From NCBI GenBank assembly GCA_002422315.1, contig DIUJ01000068.1:144299-208298 (forward strand): DNA of 64,000 nt. The letters run 5' to 3'. Source of the stretch: Bacteroidetes bacterium UBA6161. Its GTDB lineage: Bacteria > Bacteroidota > Bacteroidia > NS11-12g > UBA955. The position numbers were made by a program, and so were the translations under genes. This document shows positions 1 to 8,187 of the stretch, in pieces. The notes beneath the pieces are model-generated. The model made no database searches. It was not told where the DNA came from and saw only the letters and a program-made list of their open reading frames with translations. Each line of letters opens with the position of its first letter. The first letter of the stretch is position 1.

Positions 1-286
1 CTGACAAAAAATTACTCAAAAAGCATTTTTTTCGTCATTTCAGCATTATAATTTTCTAATGCTGAATTTGGGTTTAACATAATGTAAAACAAGCTCCTCG
101 GATTGGAATTAAAAATAAGTTCAAAATAATGCAGTTTGATTTTGAATTTTAGCTTTGGTGAAATGAATTAAATACTCTGAAAGCAGTTGTTTTTAAAGCA
201 ATTAATTAAAGTAAATTAAATATTTACCTTATGCAAATAGGTTTTAAACCCACAGAAATATATGCGTCAAAATTCAAATTTTCAGT
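1..286. other. Left-edge intergenic region with a perfect 10-bp inverted repeat
   Basis: I see no convincing gene in the first 286 bases. The clearest structure is a perfect inverted repeat, TTCAGCATTA at 39-48 and TAATGCTGAA at 57-66, with an 8-base loop. It has no long T-run on either side, so it is not a textbook terminator; it may end a gene left of the window or be an operator. The remainder is A/T-rich sequence leading into the receptor promoter. Confidence 0.6.
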
Positions 287-294
287 TACATTTG
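287..294 (+). promoter_or_regulatory. Bacteroidota -7 box (TACATTTG) of the TonB receptor gene
   Basis: TACATTTG matches the TAnnTTTG -7 consensus and lies 17 bases before the ATG at 312. It sits downstream of an in-frame ATG at 231, so a transcript from here could not include that upstream codon. No good TTG -33 box is seen at the usual distance. Confidence 0.55.
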
Positions 295-311
295 TGTTGT
301 TTAAATCTTGC

Positions 312-2636
312 ATGAAAAATCTTATTTTATTCACATTGATTCTACTTGGGGTTAGCAAACTTAGTGCGCAATCTACAGGGATTTATGGAACGATTAAAGA
401 CCTGAAAAGTGGAGAAGTATTAATAGGAGCAAATATATATAGCGCCACATTGCAAAGGGGGGTATCTTCCAATTCTTTTGGGTATTATTCTATGTTTCTA
501 CCGATAGGTACCCATTCCATTCGTGTATCCTATGTTGGATATGAATCTATTGAAACACAAATAACAGTAGGTGGTGAAATGAAAAATATTGAATTCGAGT
601 TAGAACCCAACAATACGTTAAAAGAAGCAAAAGTTGTAGATTCTAGAAACTCTTTGGATAATATAGAAACATCCAAAATAGATATAAAAGCTAAGGATAT
701 AAAATTTATTCCTGCAATTTTAGGAGAAATAGATGTGATAAAAGCCCTTCAATTATTACCAGGTGTTAATGGAGGCACAGAAGCCTCTAGTGGAATGTAT
801 GTAAGAGGTGGTGGCAACGATCAAAATTTAATACTTTTAGACGGAGTACCTCTTTACAATGTTTCACATTTATTTGGATTTTTTTCTCTATTTAACTCAG
901 ATGCAATAAATTCTATACAATTGTATAAGGGTGCTTTCCCTTCTCGATTTGGCGGAAGGTTGTCCTCCGTTTTGGATATTCAAACTATTGATGGAAATAG
1001 AAAAAAGATTGAAGGGAATGTTTCTATAGGTATTATAGCCTCACGCTTGTCTTTGAATGGCCCCTTATCCAAAAATGGCAAAACTACTTTCGCAATTTCT
1101 GCCAGAAGAACTTTTTTAGATTTGTTTATTCCTACAATAAGAGAAGAGGGGCTAAGTGCTAGAAATGGTTATTATTTTTATGATTTAAATGGTAAAGTTA
1201 CACACCATATAGACAATAGGCGAAAAATTTCTTTTAGCATATACAATGGGGCGGATCGTTTTTATACCAATAGCACAACTACCAATAATTTAAATCAAGA
1301 ATTTACCGACAACTATAGATTAGGTTGGGGCAATAACCTAGCATCTATTCGTTATAGTTCTGAAATCTCACCAAAGTTATTTGCAAGTTACACAGCTAGT
1401 TTTACCCAGTTTAAGTTTGGAATTAATGCGAACAGTAAATTTGAAGAAAAATTTAATAATGTACTTGTAGACAAAGAAGAATTTAAAGTAGGTTATAAAT
1501 CAGATATTATAGATTTTGGTTTAAAAGCGGATTATGAATATAAATACAATAATGCTCATTTAATACGTTTTGGAGCCAATGTCATAAACCATAGATTTAC
1601 CCCAGGCTATTTAGAACTAGAGTACAACAGGCTTGGAGCTACTTCTTTTGATACTATAATAGGAACAAAGGGCTTGTCTTCGTATGAGTCTGCTATATAT
1701 CTTGAAGATGATTTTAAAATAAACAACCAAACAAAATTAAATGTTGGATTGCGTTATGTGAACTATTTGGTTAATAACTTTACTACAAACCATATTGAAC
1801 CAAGAATTGGAATAACCCATAATTTTAATAAAAAGTTTGGAATGTCTGCTTCCTATACACAAATGAACCAATTTGTTCACCTAGTTGCAAATAGTGGAGT
1901 AGCTTTGCCGACCGACCTTTGGGTTCCTGCTAGTGAAAAAATAAAACCTATGAATGCCCAACAGTTTTCTTTGGGTTTTATAAAACCATTTGGTAATGGA
2001 GTAGAATTGGTAATTGAAACCTACTACAAATGGATGGATAATGTAATAGATTACAGAGAGGGTTTTGATTTTGAATTGCTTGCATCGGATTTTAGCAACA
2101 GAATCGCAGCTGGCACAGGGCGTTCCTATGGTATTGAAATTTTATTGCAAAAACAAGTTGGAAAGTGGAAAGGTTGGCTGGCTCAAACTTATTCCAAGAC
2201 CGATAGAACAATTCCGGAAATTAATTTTGGCAGAACTTATCCTTTTAAATACGATAGGAGAGTAGATATTTCTTTAACTCTTTCTTATGAATGGAGTGAA
2301 AAATATACTTTCTCCACTAATTTTGTTTATGCTACAGGCAATGCACTTACTGTTCCCATAGGACAATATAGAGATATAAATGGTACCATAGTGAATGAAT
2401 ATGGCAATAAAAATGGTTATAGAATGAGAGATTACCATAGATTAGATTTCGGATTTACTAAGACAGGGAAAAATAAATTTGGACTTATTCATAACTATAA
2501 CTTATCGCTATATAATGTTTATGCGAGACTTAATCCCTTTTCAATAACCACTAATTTTAATAATAATCCACCAACTATTACAGAATTTTCTCTGTTTGCT
2601 TTTTTGCCAGGATTTACTTACAACTTAAAATTTTAA
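312..2636 (+). CDS. TonB-dependent outer-membrane receptor with carboxypeptidase-regulatory-like N-domain
   Basis: This is a 774-residue outer-membrane receptor of the TonB-dependent transporter family. The start at 312 is preferred to the in-frame ATG at 231 because it begins directly with a signal peptide (MKNLILFTLILL... ending in SAQ) and lies just after a -7 box. After the signal comes a carboxypeptidase-D regulatory-like beta-sandwich (about residues 23-105, GTIKDLKSGEVLIGANI). A plug follows with the motif MYVRGGGNDQNLILLDGVPLY. The remainder is a beta-barrel ending in an aromatic Phe, as expected for BAM-dependent assembly. It is 3 bases ahead of a DUF4249 lipoprotein gene, a common partner arrangement in Bacteroidota. 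The substrate cannot be read from sequence. It lacks the size and SusD partner of a glycan SusC. Confidence 0.9.
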   Translation: MKNLILFTLILLGVSKLSAQSTGIYGTIKDLKSGEVLIGANIYSATLQRGVSSNSFGYYSMFLPIGTHSIRVSYVGYESIETQITVGGEMKNIEFELEPNNTLKEAKVVDSRNSLDNIETSKIDIKAKDIKFIPAILGEIDVIKALQLLPGVNGGTEASSGMYVRGGGNDQNLILLDGVPLYNVSHLFGFFSLFNSDAINSIQLYKGAFPSRFGGRLSSVLDIQTIDGNRKKIEGNVSIGIIASRLSLNGPLSKNGKTTFAISARRTFLDLFIPTIREEGLSARNGYYFYDLNGKVTHHIDNRRKISFSIYNGADRFYTNSTTTNNLNQEFTDNYRLGWGNNLASIRYSSEISPKLFASYTASFTQFKFGINANSKFEEKFNNVLVDKEEFKVGYKSDIIDFGLKADYEYKYNNAHLIRFGANVINHRFTPGYLELEYNRLGATSFDTIIGTKGLSSYESAIYLEDDFKINNQTKLNVGLRYVNYLVNNFTTNHIEPRIGITHNFNKKFGMSASYTQMNQFVHLVANSGVALPTDLWVPASEKIKPMNAQQFSLGFIKPFGNGVELVIETYYKWMDNVIDYREGFDFELLASDFSNRIAAGTGRSYGIEILLQKQVGKWKGWLAQTYSKTDRTIPEINFGRTYPFKYDRRVDISLTLSYEWSEKYTFSTNFVYATGNALTVPIGQYRDINGTIVNEYGNKNGYRMRDYHRLDFGFTKTGKNKFGLIHNYNLSLYNVYARLNPFSITTNFNNNPPTITEFSLFAFLPGFTYNLKF

Positions 2637-2639
2637 ATT

Positions 2640-3524
2640 ATGAAGTTTTTCAATTTTCTAAACCTTTCAAGTATTTTAATATTGCTTCTTGCAATATCCT
2701 GTGAAACAGAACGAGAAGTTACCGAACTTCCTTATGACAATAAATTGGTTATTAATTCATTAATTGACAACGAAAGCCCAATGGAATTTTCTTTTGGCAA
2801 AAGTAGAAGTATATTTAAAAATCAAGAATCTCTTGAATTACAAACACATGTGTTGTATTTAGAAGAAGATGGGAAACAAGTATTATTATCTTATGATTCC
2901 TTGCGTAGAAGGTATTTTACCTCTCTTTTGCCACAAGAAGGTAAAGAGTATTTTATTCAACTTCAATCTCCTGGCTTTCAAACGGCAAGTGCAAAAACTA
3001 AAATGCCATTTAAGCCAGCAGAATTTAATATTAGATTAGATGAGGATGTTTTCTTAAGTCCAGATAGTGTTTGGTTTGACGAATTGTCTTTTGAGTTCCT
3101 TGACAATAGATTAGAAGAAAACTTTTATATGGTCCGGATTTCATATTTTAGTCAAAGACTAAGTGTTTTTTATCCGTTTAAACCAGAAAACGCTCTTGAA
3201 GAAAATGTTGGATTAGAAGATACAGATGCTGGTTATTATTTATTTACCGACAAAGGTAAAAATGGAGAAAAAATTAGGTTCAAGTTTACTTTGCCATTTA
3301 ATCAGAGTAACCCTGATTTTAATAACCCCAATGATAAACCACTTAGATTTCTTATAGAATTAAGTAGCATTACAAAGGGCTATTATAACTATTATAGAAC
3401 CTTAGATAAGAACCAAGACGTGCCACCATTACTAGGCGAACCAATTCAATTGTATTCTAATATTGCAAACGGATTAGGTATTTTTGCAGGAAAAACAACA
3501 GTTAGAGACACCATTAAGTCATAA
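2640..3524 (+). CDS. DUF4249-family lipoprotein, receptor partner
   Basis: A 294-residue predicted lipoprotein. A hydrophobic signal runs into a lipobox, LLLAISC, with the lipidated Cys at residue 21. The body resembles the DUF4249 family: an N-terminal segment with a conserved LVINSLID stretch, then a beta-sandwich-rich region (YFIQLQSPGFQTASAKTKMP) and a C-terminal segment ending in GNGLGIFAGKT-like sequence (here ANGLGIFAGKTTV). DUF4249 genes are typically found next to TonB receptors, and this one starts 3 bases after the receptor stop, so co-transcription is likely. Its role is probably to sit at the cell surface or periplasmic face and assist that receptor; the ligand is unknown. It ends one base from the convergent tsaE gene. 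Confidence 0.8.
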   Translation: MKFFNFLNLSSILILLLAISCETEREVTELPYDNKLVINSLIDNESPMEFSFGKSRSIFKNQESLELQTHVLYLEEDGKQVLLSYDSLRRRYFTSLLPQEGKEYFIQLQSPGFQTASAKTKMPFKPAEFNIRLDEDVFLSPDSVWFDELSFEFLDNRLEENFYMVRISYFSQRLSVFYPFKPENALEENVGLEDTDAGYYLFTDKGKNGEKIRFKFTLPFNQSNPDFNNPNDKPLRFLIELSSITKGYYNYYRTLDKNQDVPPLLGEPIQLYSNIANGLGIFAGKTTVRDTIKS

Positions 3525-3525
3525 T

Positions 3526-3951
3526 TTAAGAACCAATTATAAAGGTTCTCTGGTTTGGTGAATTTCCCGTAGTTATACTAATATTTATACTCGATTTAGG
3601 GTCTATGTATTCGTATATGATTTGAGGCCATTCTACGAAGCAAATATTTTCACCTGAAATTATTTCACTACCACCAATCATCCAAAACTCTTCAATATTC
3701 TTTAGCCTATATAAATCTAAGTGGTAAATTACTTTAGTTTCTGATTTATATTCGTTTACAATTCCAAATGTAGGGCTATTACTCTGTGTATATATCCCCA
3801 TAGATTTACATATTTCTTTAACTAAAGTTGTTTTACCTGCTCCTAAATTACCCTCTAACAATAAAATTGGTTTTTGAGATAATATAGAAATGATATATTC
3901 TGAGACTATCGAAATTCTATCTATTTCAATATTTTCAAAAATCTTTTGCAT
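3526..3951 (-). CDS. tsaE: TsaE, ATPase of tRNA t6A threonylcarbamoylation
   Basis: A 141-residue protein of the TsaE/YjeE family, the ATPase that works with TsaB/TsaD to place threonylcarbamoyl on A37 of ANN-decoding tRNAs in the cytoplasm. Seen in the sequence: a Walker A loop GNLGAGKTT (residues 34-42), the family signature SPTF at 59-62, the HLDLYR motif at 77-82 and VEWP at 106-109. Length is normal. It starts 3 bases after the porX stop, so both are read from one minus-strand unit. The stop lies one base from the convergent DUF4249 gene, leaving no room for a separate terminator. Confidence 0.95.
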   Translation of the reverse strand: MQKIFENIEIDRISIVSEYIISILSQKPILLLEGNLGAGKTTLVKEICKSMGIYTQSNSPTFGIVNEYKSETKVIYHLDLYRLKNIEEFWMIGGSEIISGENICFVEWPQIIYEYIDPKSSINISITTGNSPNQRTFIIGS

Positions 3952-3954
3952 AGA

Positions 3955-5505
3955 TTAATTCGACATAACAATAAACGGAACTAGCATTTCTTCCATAGAA
4001 ATACCTCCATGTTGAAATGTGTCTTTGTAATATTTAACGTAATAATTGTAGTTGTTAGGGTAAGCAAAAAAATCACTTCCTTTACAAAAAGTGAAAGAAG
4101 AACTTACATGTTGTTTTGGTAAAAAAGCCATTTCAGGTTTTCGGACCTCAAAAACCTCTTTTGCATTGTAGCTTAAGTTTTTTCCTTGCTTGTATCTTAA
4201 GTTTGTATTGGTGTTTCTATCGCCAATAATTTTAACAGCATCTTTTACTTTAATAGATCCGTGATCTGTACCAATAATTAATTTAATTTTCTTTTCAGCC
4301 ATTTTCTGAATAGCATCCCAAAGAGGGGAGTGCTTAAACCAACTATCTGTTAGGGAACGATAGGCTGCTTCGTCTTCGCTTAGTTCTCTCATTACACTAA
4401 CGTCTGTTCTGGCATGAGAAAGAGTGTCTATAAAGTTATATACAACTACATTTAATTGGTTTTGCATAAGATTAGGAATACTTTCTACCAATTGGTGTCC
4501 TCCGTCTAAAGTGGTTACTTTTGTATAGCTATGTTTTATATTTTTTCTAAGTCTTCCAAGTAAATCTGTTAGGAAATCTGATTCAAATAAATTTTTGCCC
4601 CCTTCTTCTTCATCGTTGCTCCATTTGTCTGGGAATCTTTTTTCTATTTCAGAAGGCAAAAGACCACTGAATATAGAATTTCTGCAATATTGAGTTGTTG
4701 TAGGTAAAATACTTAAAACCATTTCTTCAGTATCGAGTTTGAAAAGTTGTTTAATAGTACTTGAAATTACCTTCCATTGGTCGTATCTTAAATTGTCTAT
4801 AAGCAAGAAAAATACCGGTACATCTTCTTGTAAATGTGGAATTATATTTCTTCTTACAAGATTATGGCACATAGTAGGACCAGAATCGCCAGTTTCCTTC
4901 AAGAAATCAATGTAATTATCTGTAATATATTTGGAGAAATTAGCATTGGCTTCTTTCATTTGATTTTCTAAGACTTCGGCCATGCTTTGGTCATTATTTT
5001 TCTCAATTTCTAATTCCCAAAAAACTAGTTTTCTGTATATTTCTTTCCAATCATCTAAGTTTCTGGCGTCCATCATTGCCATTGCCAAATTCCTAAAATC
5101 TTGTTGATAACCCATATTTGTTTTTTCTGACATAAGCCTGCCGCTTTCTAAAATCTTCTTAAGCGACATGATAATTTGGTTAGGATTTACTGGTTTGATT
5201 AAGTAATCTGCTATTTTTGAACCAATAGCTTCTTCCATAATATGCTCCTCCTCAGATTTAGTAATCATTACTACTGCTATGTCCGGTTTCAACTCTTTTA
5301 TTCTATTAAGAGTTTCCAAACCGCTAAGACCGGGCATGTTTTCATCTAATAAAACAACTACCGGGTTTTCTTTCAAAGTCTTTTCTATGGCTTCTGTGCC
5401 ATTATTCACTGTAATTACTTCATAACCTTTTTTTTCCAAAAATATAATGTGCGGTTTTAGTAAGTCTATTTCATCATCCGCCCAAAGTAATTTAATTTTT
5501 TGCAT
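3955..5505 (-). CDS. porX: PorX-type response regulator with PglZ effector domain
   Basis: A 516-residue two-domain protein matching PorX, the response regulator known in Porphyromonas and Flavobacterium to control T9SS function. Residues 1-120 form a receiver domain with acidic pocket D10/D11, phosphoacceptor D54 (VLLDENMPG), T82 and K104. After a helical linker, residues from about 205 onward form a PglZ/alkaline-phosphatase-like domain. It has metal ligand D237 (LLIDNLR), the expected nucleophile T271 in TTTQYCRNSIF, YNFIDTLSHAR, and GTDHGSI. All expected catalytic positions seem present, so phosphodiesterase activity on nucleotide signals, as shown for PorX, is plausible. The partner sensor PorY is not in the window. 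The gldKLMN locus is 7-11 kb away. Confidence 0.9.
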   Translation of the reverse strand: MQKIKLLWADDEIDLLKPHIIFLEKKGYEVITVNNGTEAIEKTLKENPVVVLLDENMPGLSGLETLNRIKELKPDIAVVMITKSEEEHIMEEAIGSKIADYLIKPVNPNQIIMSLKKILESGRLMSEKTNMGYQQDFRNLAMAMMDARNLDDWKEIYRKLVFWELEIEKNNDQSMAEVLENQMKEANANFSKYITDNYIDFLKETGDSGPTMCHNLVRRNIIPHLQEDVPVFFLLIDNLRYDQWKVISSTIKQLFKLDTEEMVLSILPTTTQYCRNSIFSGLLPSEIEKRFPDKWSNDEEEGGKNLFESDFLTDLLGRLRKNIKHSYTKVTTLDGGHQLVESIPNLMQNQLNVVVYNFIDTLSHARTDVSVMRELSEDEAAYRSLTDSWFKHSPLWDAIQKMAEKKIKLIIGTDHGSIKVKDAVKIIGDRNTNTNLRYKQGKNLSYNAKEVFEVRKPEMAFLPKQHVSSSFTFCKGSDFFAYPNNYNYYVKYYKDTFQHGGISMEEMLVPFIVMSN

Positions 5506-5566
5506 ACGGCAAATTTAGTCTCTTCTTAGCATATTTCTGCATATTACTTTTTTAAATGTAACAATG

Positions 5567-5596
5567 TTGCATTTAAAAATATAATTATTATCTTTG
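5567..5596 (+). promoter_or_regulatory. Bacteroidota promoter, TTG-N19-TATCTTTG
   Basis: TTG at 5567-5569 and TATCTTTG at 5589-5596 are separated by exactly 19 bases, the optimal spacing. The promoter reads into the lipoprotein gene starting at 5615. Confidence 0.75.
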
Positions 5597-5614
5597 CAGC
5601 TTAAATATTAAACT

Positions 5615-6031
5615 ATGAAGAAAAATACGATTTTAGTTTCTATGCTTGCTATTGTTTTAGCTTTTGGCGTATCCTCTTGCGACGACCACGACCACGATGA
5701 CCACGACCATTCTGACGATTTTATAGCCCCTGTAATTAGTGTGGTTCAACCAAATCAATCGATGTATAAGCCTTTAGACACTATTTGGTTTGATTTTACG
5801 GTTACAGACAATGAAGATGTCCATAAAATTGACTGGAACCTTTTAAAAAATGGTTCCGATACGGTTTACTCAAATACGAGGCACCAGCATGGAAAAGAGA
5901 TTAGAATCAATCAGACTTATTACATAGTGGAAGAGAACGAAACATCCGGAACACCCTTTAAGTTAATTATTGTAGCGGAAGACGATAACAATAATTTTAA
6001 AACTGAAAATAGAGATTTTACTATTCAGTAA
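5615..6031 (+). CDS. Small His/Asp-rich lipoprotein, DUF4625-like
   Basis: A 138-residue predicted lipoprotein. The signal peptide ends at Cys22 (VSSC). Directly after the lipid anchor comes a cluster of alternating His and Asp residues (DDHDHDDHDHSDD, residues 23-35). The rest (about 38-137) resembles the DUF4625 beta-sandwich: a PVISVVQPN start, a central DTIWFDFTVTDNEDVHKIDW segment and an IVAEDDNNNFKTENRDF end. The His/Asp string suggests divalent-metal binding at the cell surface or periplasmic face, but this is inference. It has its own consensus promoter. Its last 11 bases overlap the end of convergent waaA. Confidence 0.75.
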   Translation: MKKNTILVSMLAIVLAFGVSSCDDHDHDDHDHSDDFIAPVISVVQPNQSMYKPLDTIWFDFTVTDNEDVHKIDWNLLKNGSDTVYSNTRHQHGKEIRINQTYYIVEENETSGTPFKLIIVAEDDNNNFKTENRDFTIQ

Positions 6032-7259
6032 TTTTGTTTTTGGAGGCTATTAGTAATGCTTTTGCAATCTCTTCGCATACCCCTTCATTTTCTGTAAACC
6101 ACTTTTTTAATTTCCTTGATACTTCTTCTGAGTCAATTTTTTTTAAAGTAATTTGTAGTTTTTCTATATTTTCGTAAAAGTATAAAGTTTCAAGTTCCCG
6201 GAATGTTTCTACTTCTGGGAACTTTGAAACATTATTGCCAATGATTACTGGTTTGAAATAAACTAATGCTTCATAAATATTGTGGAGAGCATTACTAAAT
6301 CCTCCACCAATAAAGGCAAAATCACAGTATCGGTATAATTTGGAAAGCATTCCAATATTGTCTATAATCAAAATACCGGATTCCTTATTTTCATTTTGAA
6401 TTTGGCTAAATAAAATAGGGGAGTAATTTGAAAACAGTTGTTTTATTTCTTCACTTCTTTTAATCTCGTGTGGAGCTAATATTAGAAAATATTCTTTGTA
6501 ATTTCTTTGGATAAATTCTTTTAGTATTTCTTCCTCTTTAGGCCAACAACTTCCAGCTAGAATTATTTTCCGACCATTTGCAAGTTTTTGAATGTATGTA
6601 TTCTCAAAGTGTTGCTTGCTTATCTGTAATACTCTATCAACTCTTGTGTCTCCGGATTCTTTTAAGTTATTTAAACCAAGTGAATGAAGTGTTTCATAAG
6701 TATTTTTGTCTTGGGTATAAATAAGTTGAAACCTTCTTAAAACTCTAATAAAGAAGTTTTTACTTAAGAGATTTAAAACTCCACCTTTTCTAAATCTTGC
6801 AGAAACTAAGAAAAGGGGAATTTTTCGTTTACTGGCTTCTTTAATTACATAATGCCAAAGTTCATATTTAATAAATATAATTACATCTGGTTTTAATAAA
6901 CCAAGAAACTTTTCAGCATTTTGAGGGGTGTCTTTGGGTAAATAGATTACACTATCTATGTATTTGTAGTCTTTTGCATAATTGTAACCAGATGGAGAAA
7001 AGAAACTTACAATTATATGATTTTCTTTGTCTCCAGATTTGATTGATTCGATAATGGGTTTAGCTTGCTCAAACTCTCCAAGAGAAGCACAATGAAACCA
7101 ATAAATTGTATTGTAATTAAACTTTTGTATTTGAGATAATTTTTCCCAAGTTTCGTTTCTTCCTTCGCAAAATTGGTTTGCTTTTTCATTGTAAAGGCTT
7201 GATATTTTGGCAAGAAAAAAATATAACTCAATTCCTATTCTATAAAAAATTGCGTACAT
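6021..7259 (-). CDS. waaA: 3-deoxy-D-manno-octulosonic acid (Kdo) transferase
   Basis: A 412-residue GT30 glycosyltransferase that adds Kdo from CMP-Kdo to lipid IVA at the inner face of the cytoplasmic membrane. An N-terminal hydrophobic anchor (about 1-20) is followed by the family motif HCASLGEFEQAKP, where E62 matches the catalytic base of WaaA enzymes. The C-terminal half has the nucleotide-binding fold signatures ILAGSCWPKEEE, LAPHE and FIGGGFSNALHNIYEAL. Length is normal. It begins 2 bases after the upstream outer-membrane protein gene on the same strand, so they are probably co-transcribed. Confidence 0.95.
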   Translation of the reverse strand: MYAIFYRIGIELYFFLAKISSLYNEKANQFCEGRNETWEKLSQIQKFNYNTIYWFHCASLGEFEQAKPIIESIKSGDKENHIIVSFFSPSGYNYAKDYKYIDSVIYLPKDTPQNAEKFLGLLKPDVIIFIKYELWHYVIKEASKRKIPLFLVSARFRKGGVLNLLSKNFFIRVLRRFQLIYTQDKNTYETLHSLGLNNLKESGDTRVDRVLQISKQHFENTYIQKLANGRKIILAGSCWPKEEEILKEFIQRNYKEYFLILAPHEIKRSEEIKQLFSNYSPILFSQIQNENKESGILIIDNIGMLSKLYRYCDFAFIGGGFSNALHNIYEALVYFKPVIIGNNVSKFPEVETFRELETLYFYENIEKLQITLKKIDSEEVSRKLKKWFTENEGVCEEIAKALLIASKNKITE

Positions 7260-7261
7260 GG

Positions 7262-8062
7262 TTAATCAAAATAAATTTCACTACCAGGTTTTTCTCCTTT
7301 ACCATATAAATATATTGGAATTATAAATCCAGCTTTAAAGCCAATAGCAAAATTTGACTTTGCTAAATTATCGTACTGCCTAGTATCATAGTTAAATCCT
7401 CTTCTATTTGTAGTACTTGCTTGCATAAATTCTATTCCACCCCAAAAATGAATGGTTTTTACTAAGCTACTATATTGGTATCCAATAAATTGAGAGGCCA
7501 TTATTCCATTACTTAATCTATCGTAACCTTTGTACATATTATCTTCTAATTGAGGCATTACATTGATAGTATGTTGAAATTTGATACGATGTTGTAAAAT
7601 ACCAGTTCCAATTTTTAATAAGATTCCTGAATTTGGATTTTTCTTAGTCAAAGGAAAAAGTTTCCCAAAATATACTTGTGCTTGGTACCCATACATATAC
7701 ATTCTAACGATTGCCAGATTTCCATTATCATCAATTAAATATCCACTGTTTCCCGATAGGGAATCTAATATACCTCCTTCTTTAACACTTCCTCCCCAAT
7801 ATTGAAAAAAACTTCCTCCAGCAAGCCACCCTTTTTCATTTCTGTACATTACATCTAACCCAGCACCATTAAAATTTCCATATCTGGATGCTAAAACCCC
7901 ACTTGGTATGGTATAGGAGTAGCCGAAATTTAATTGCACAGCAGGAAGGTTTAATTCTTCTGTAATTCTGCTTTTTCTAAGATTAACTTGTTGATTGCTT
8001 TGTGAATAAATTTGGAAACAAGCAGAGAATAATATGGTGATTAGAAAAATGTAATGTTTCAT
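7262..8062 (-). CDS. Outer-membrane beta-barrel protein of unknown role
   Basis: A 266-residue protein with a signal peptide (about 1-20, ending IYSQ). The mature part is rich in alternating aromatic/small strands (LNFGYSYTIPSG, GWLAGGSFFQYWGG, GYQAQVYFGKLFPL, NFAIGFKAGFIIPIYLYG), the pattern of a small beta-barrel of about 8-10 strands. I do not recognise a named family. It is upstream of, and almost touching, waaA, so a link to outer-membrane or LPS assembly is possible but not shown. A TATCTTTG -7 box lies 11 bases before its start. Confidence 0.7.
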   Translation of the reverse strand: MKHYIFLITILFSACFQIYSQSNQQVNLRKSRITEELNLPAVQLNFGYSYTIPSGVLASRYGNFNGAGLDVMYRNEKGWLAGGSFFQYWGGSVKEGGILDSLSGNSGYLIDDNGNLAIVRMYMYGYQAQVYFGKLFPLTKKNPNSGILLKIGTGILQHRIKFQHTINVMPQLEDNMYKGYDRLSNGIMASQFIGYQYSSLVKTIHFWGGIEFMQASTTNRRGFNYDTRQYDNLAKSNFAIGFKAGFIIPIYLYGKGEKPGSEIYFD

Positions 8063-8072
8063 ATATGTACAG

Positions 8073-8080
8073 CAAAGATA
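8073..8080 (-). promoter_or_regulatory. -7 box TATCTTTG for the OMP-waaA unit
   Basis: The plus strand reads CAAAGATA, i.e. TATCTTTG on the minus strand, 10 bases before the ATG at 8062. No clean TTG is seen at the -33 position. Confidence 0.5.
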
Positions 8081-8141
8081 AACTTTAGGAACATTTGTTA
8101 ATGAAAATATTCATTTTAAAAATACATGGGTAAAATTTTAT

Positions 8142-8172
8142 TTGCCAAAGTATTAATTATACTACATTTTTG
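8142..8172 (+). promoter_or_regulatory. Probable promoter of serS
   Basis: TTG at 8142-8144, 18 bases, then TACATTTTTG starting at 8163, a slightly extended form of TAnnTTTG. It lies 16 bases before the serS ATG at 8188. Confidence 0.45.
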
Positions 8173-8187
8173 CGGAGAGTAAAAAAC

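Noticed and set aside
12..80. A 22-codon minus-strand open frame, whose frame stays open to about 167
   Set aside because: It has no promoter or plausible start beyond an internal ATG, contains a perfect palindrome, and is too short to support.
231..311. N-terminal extension of the TonB receptor from the ATG at 231
   Set aside because: It would bury the signal peptide 27 residues in and lies upstream of the -7 box.
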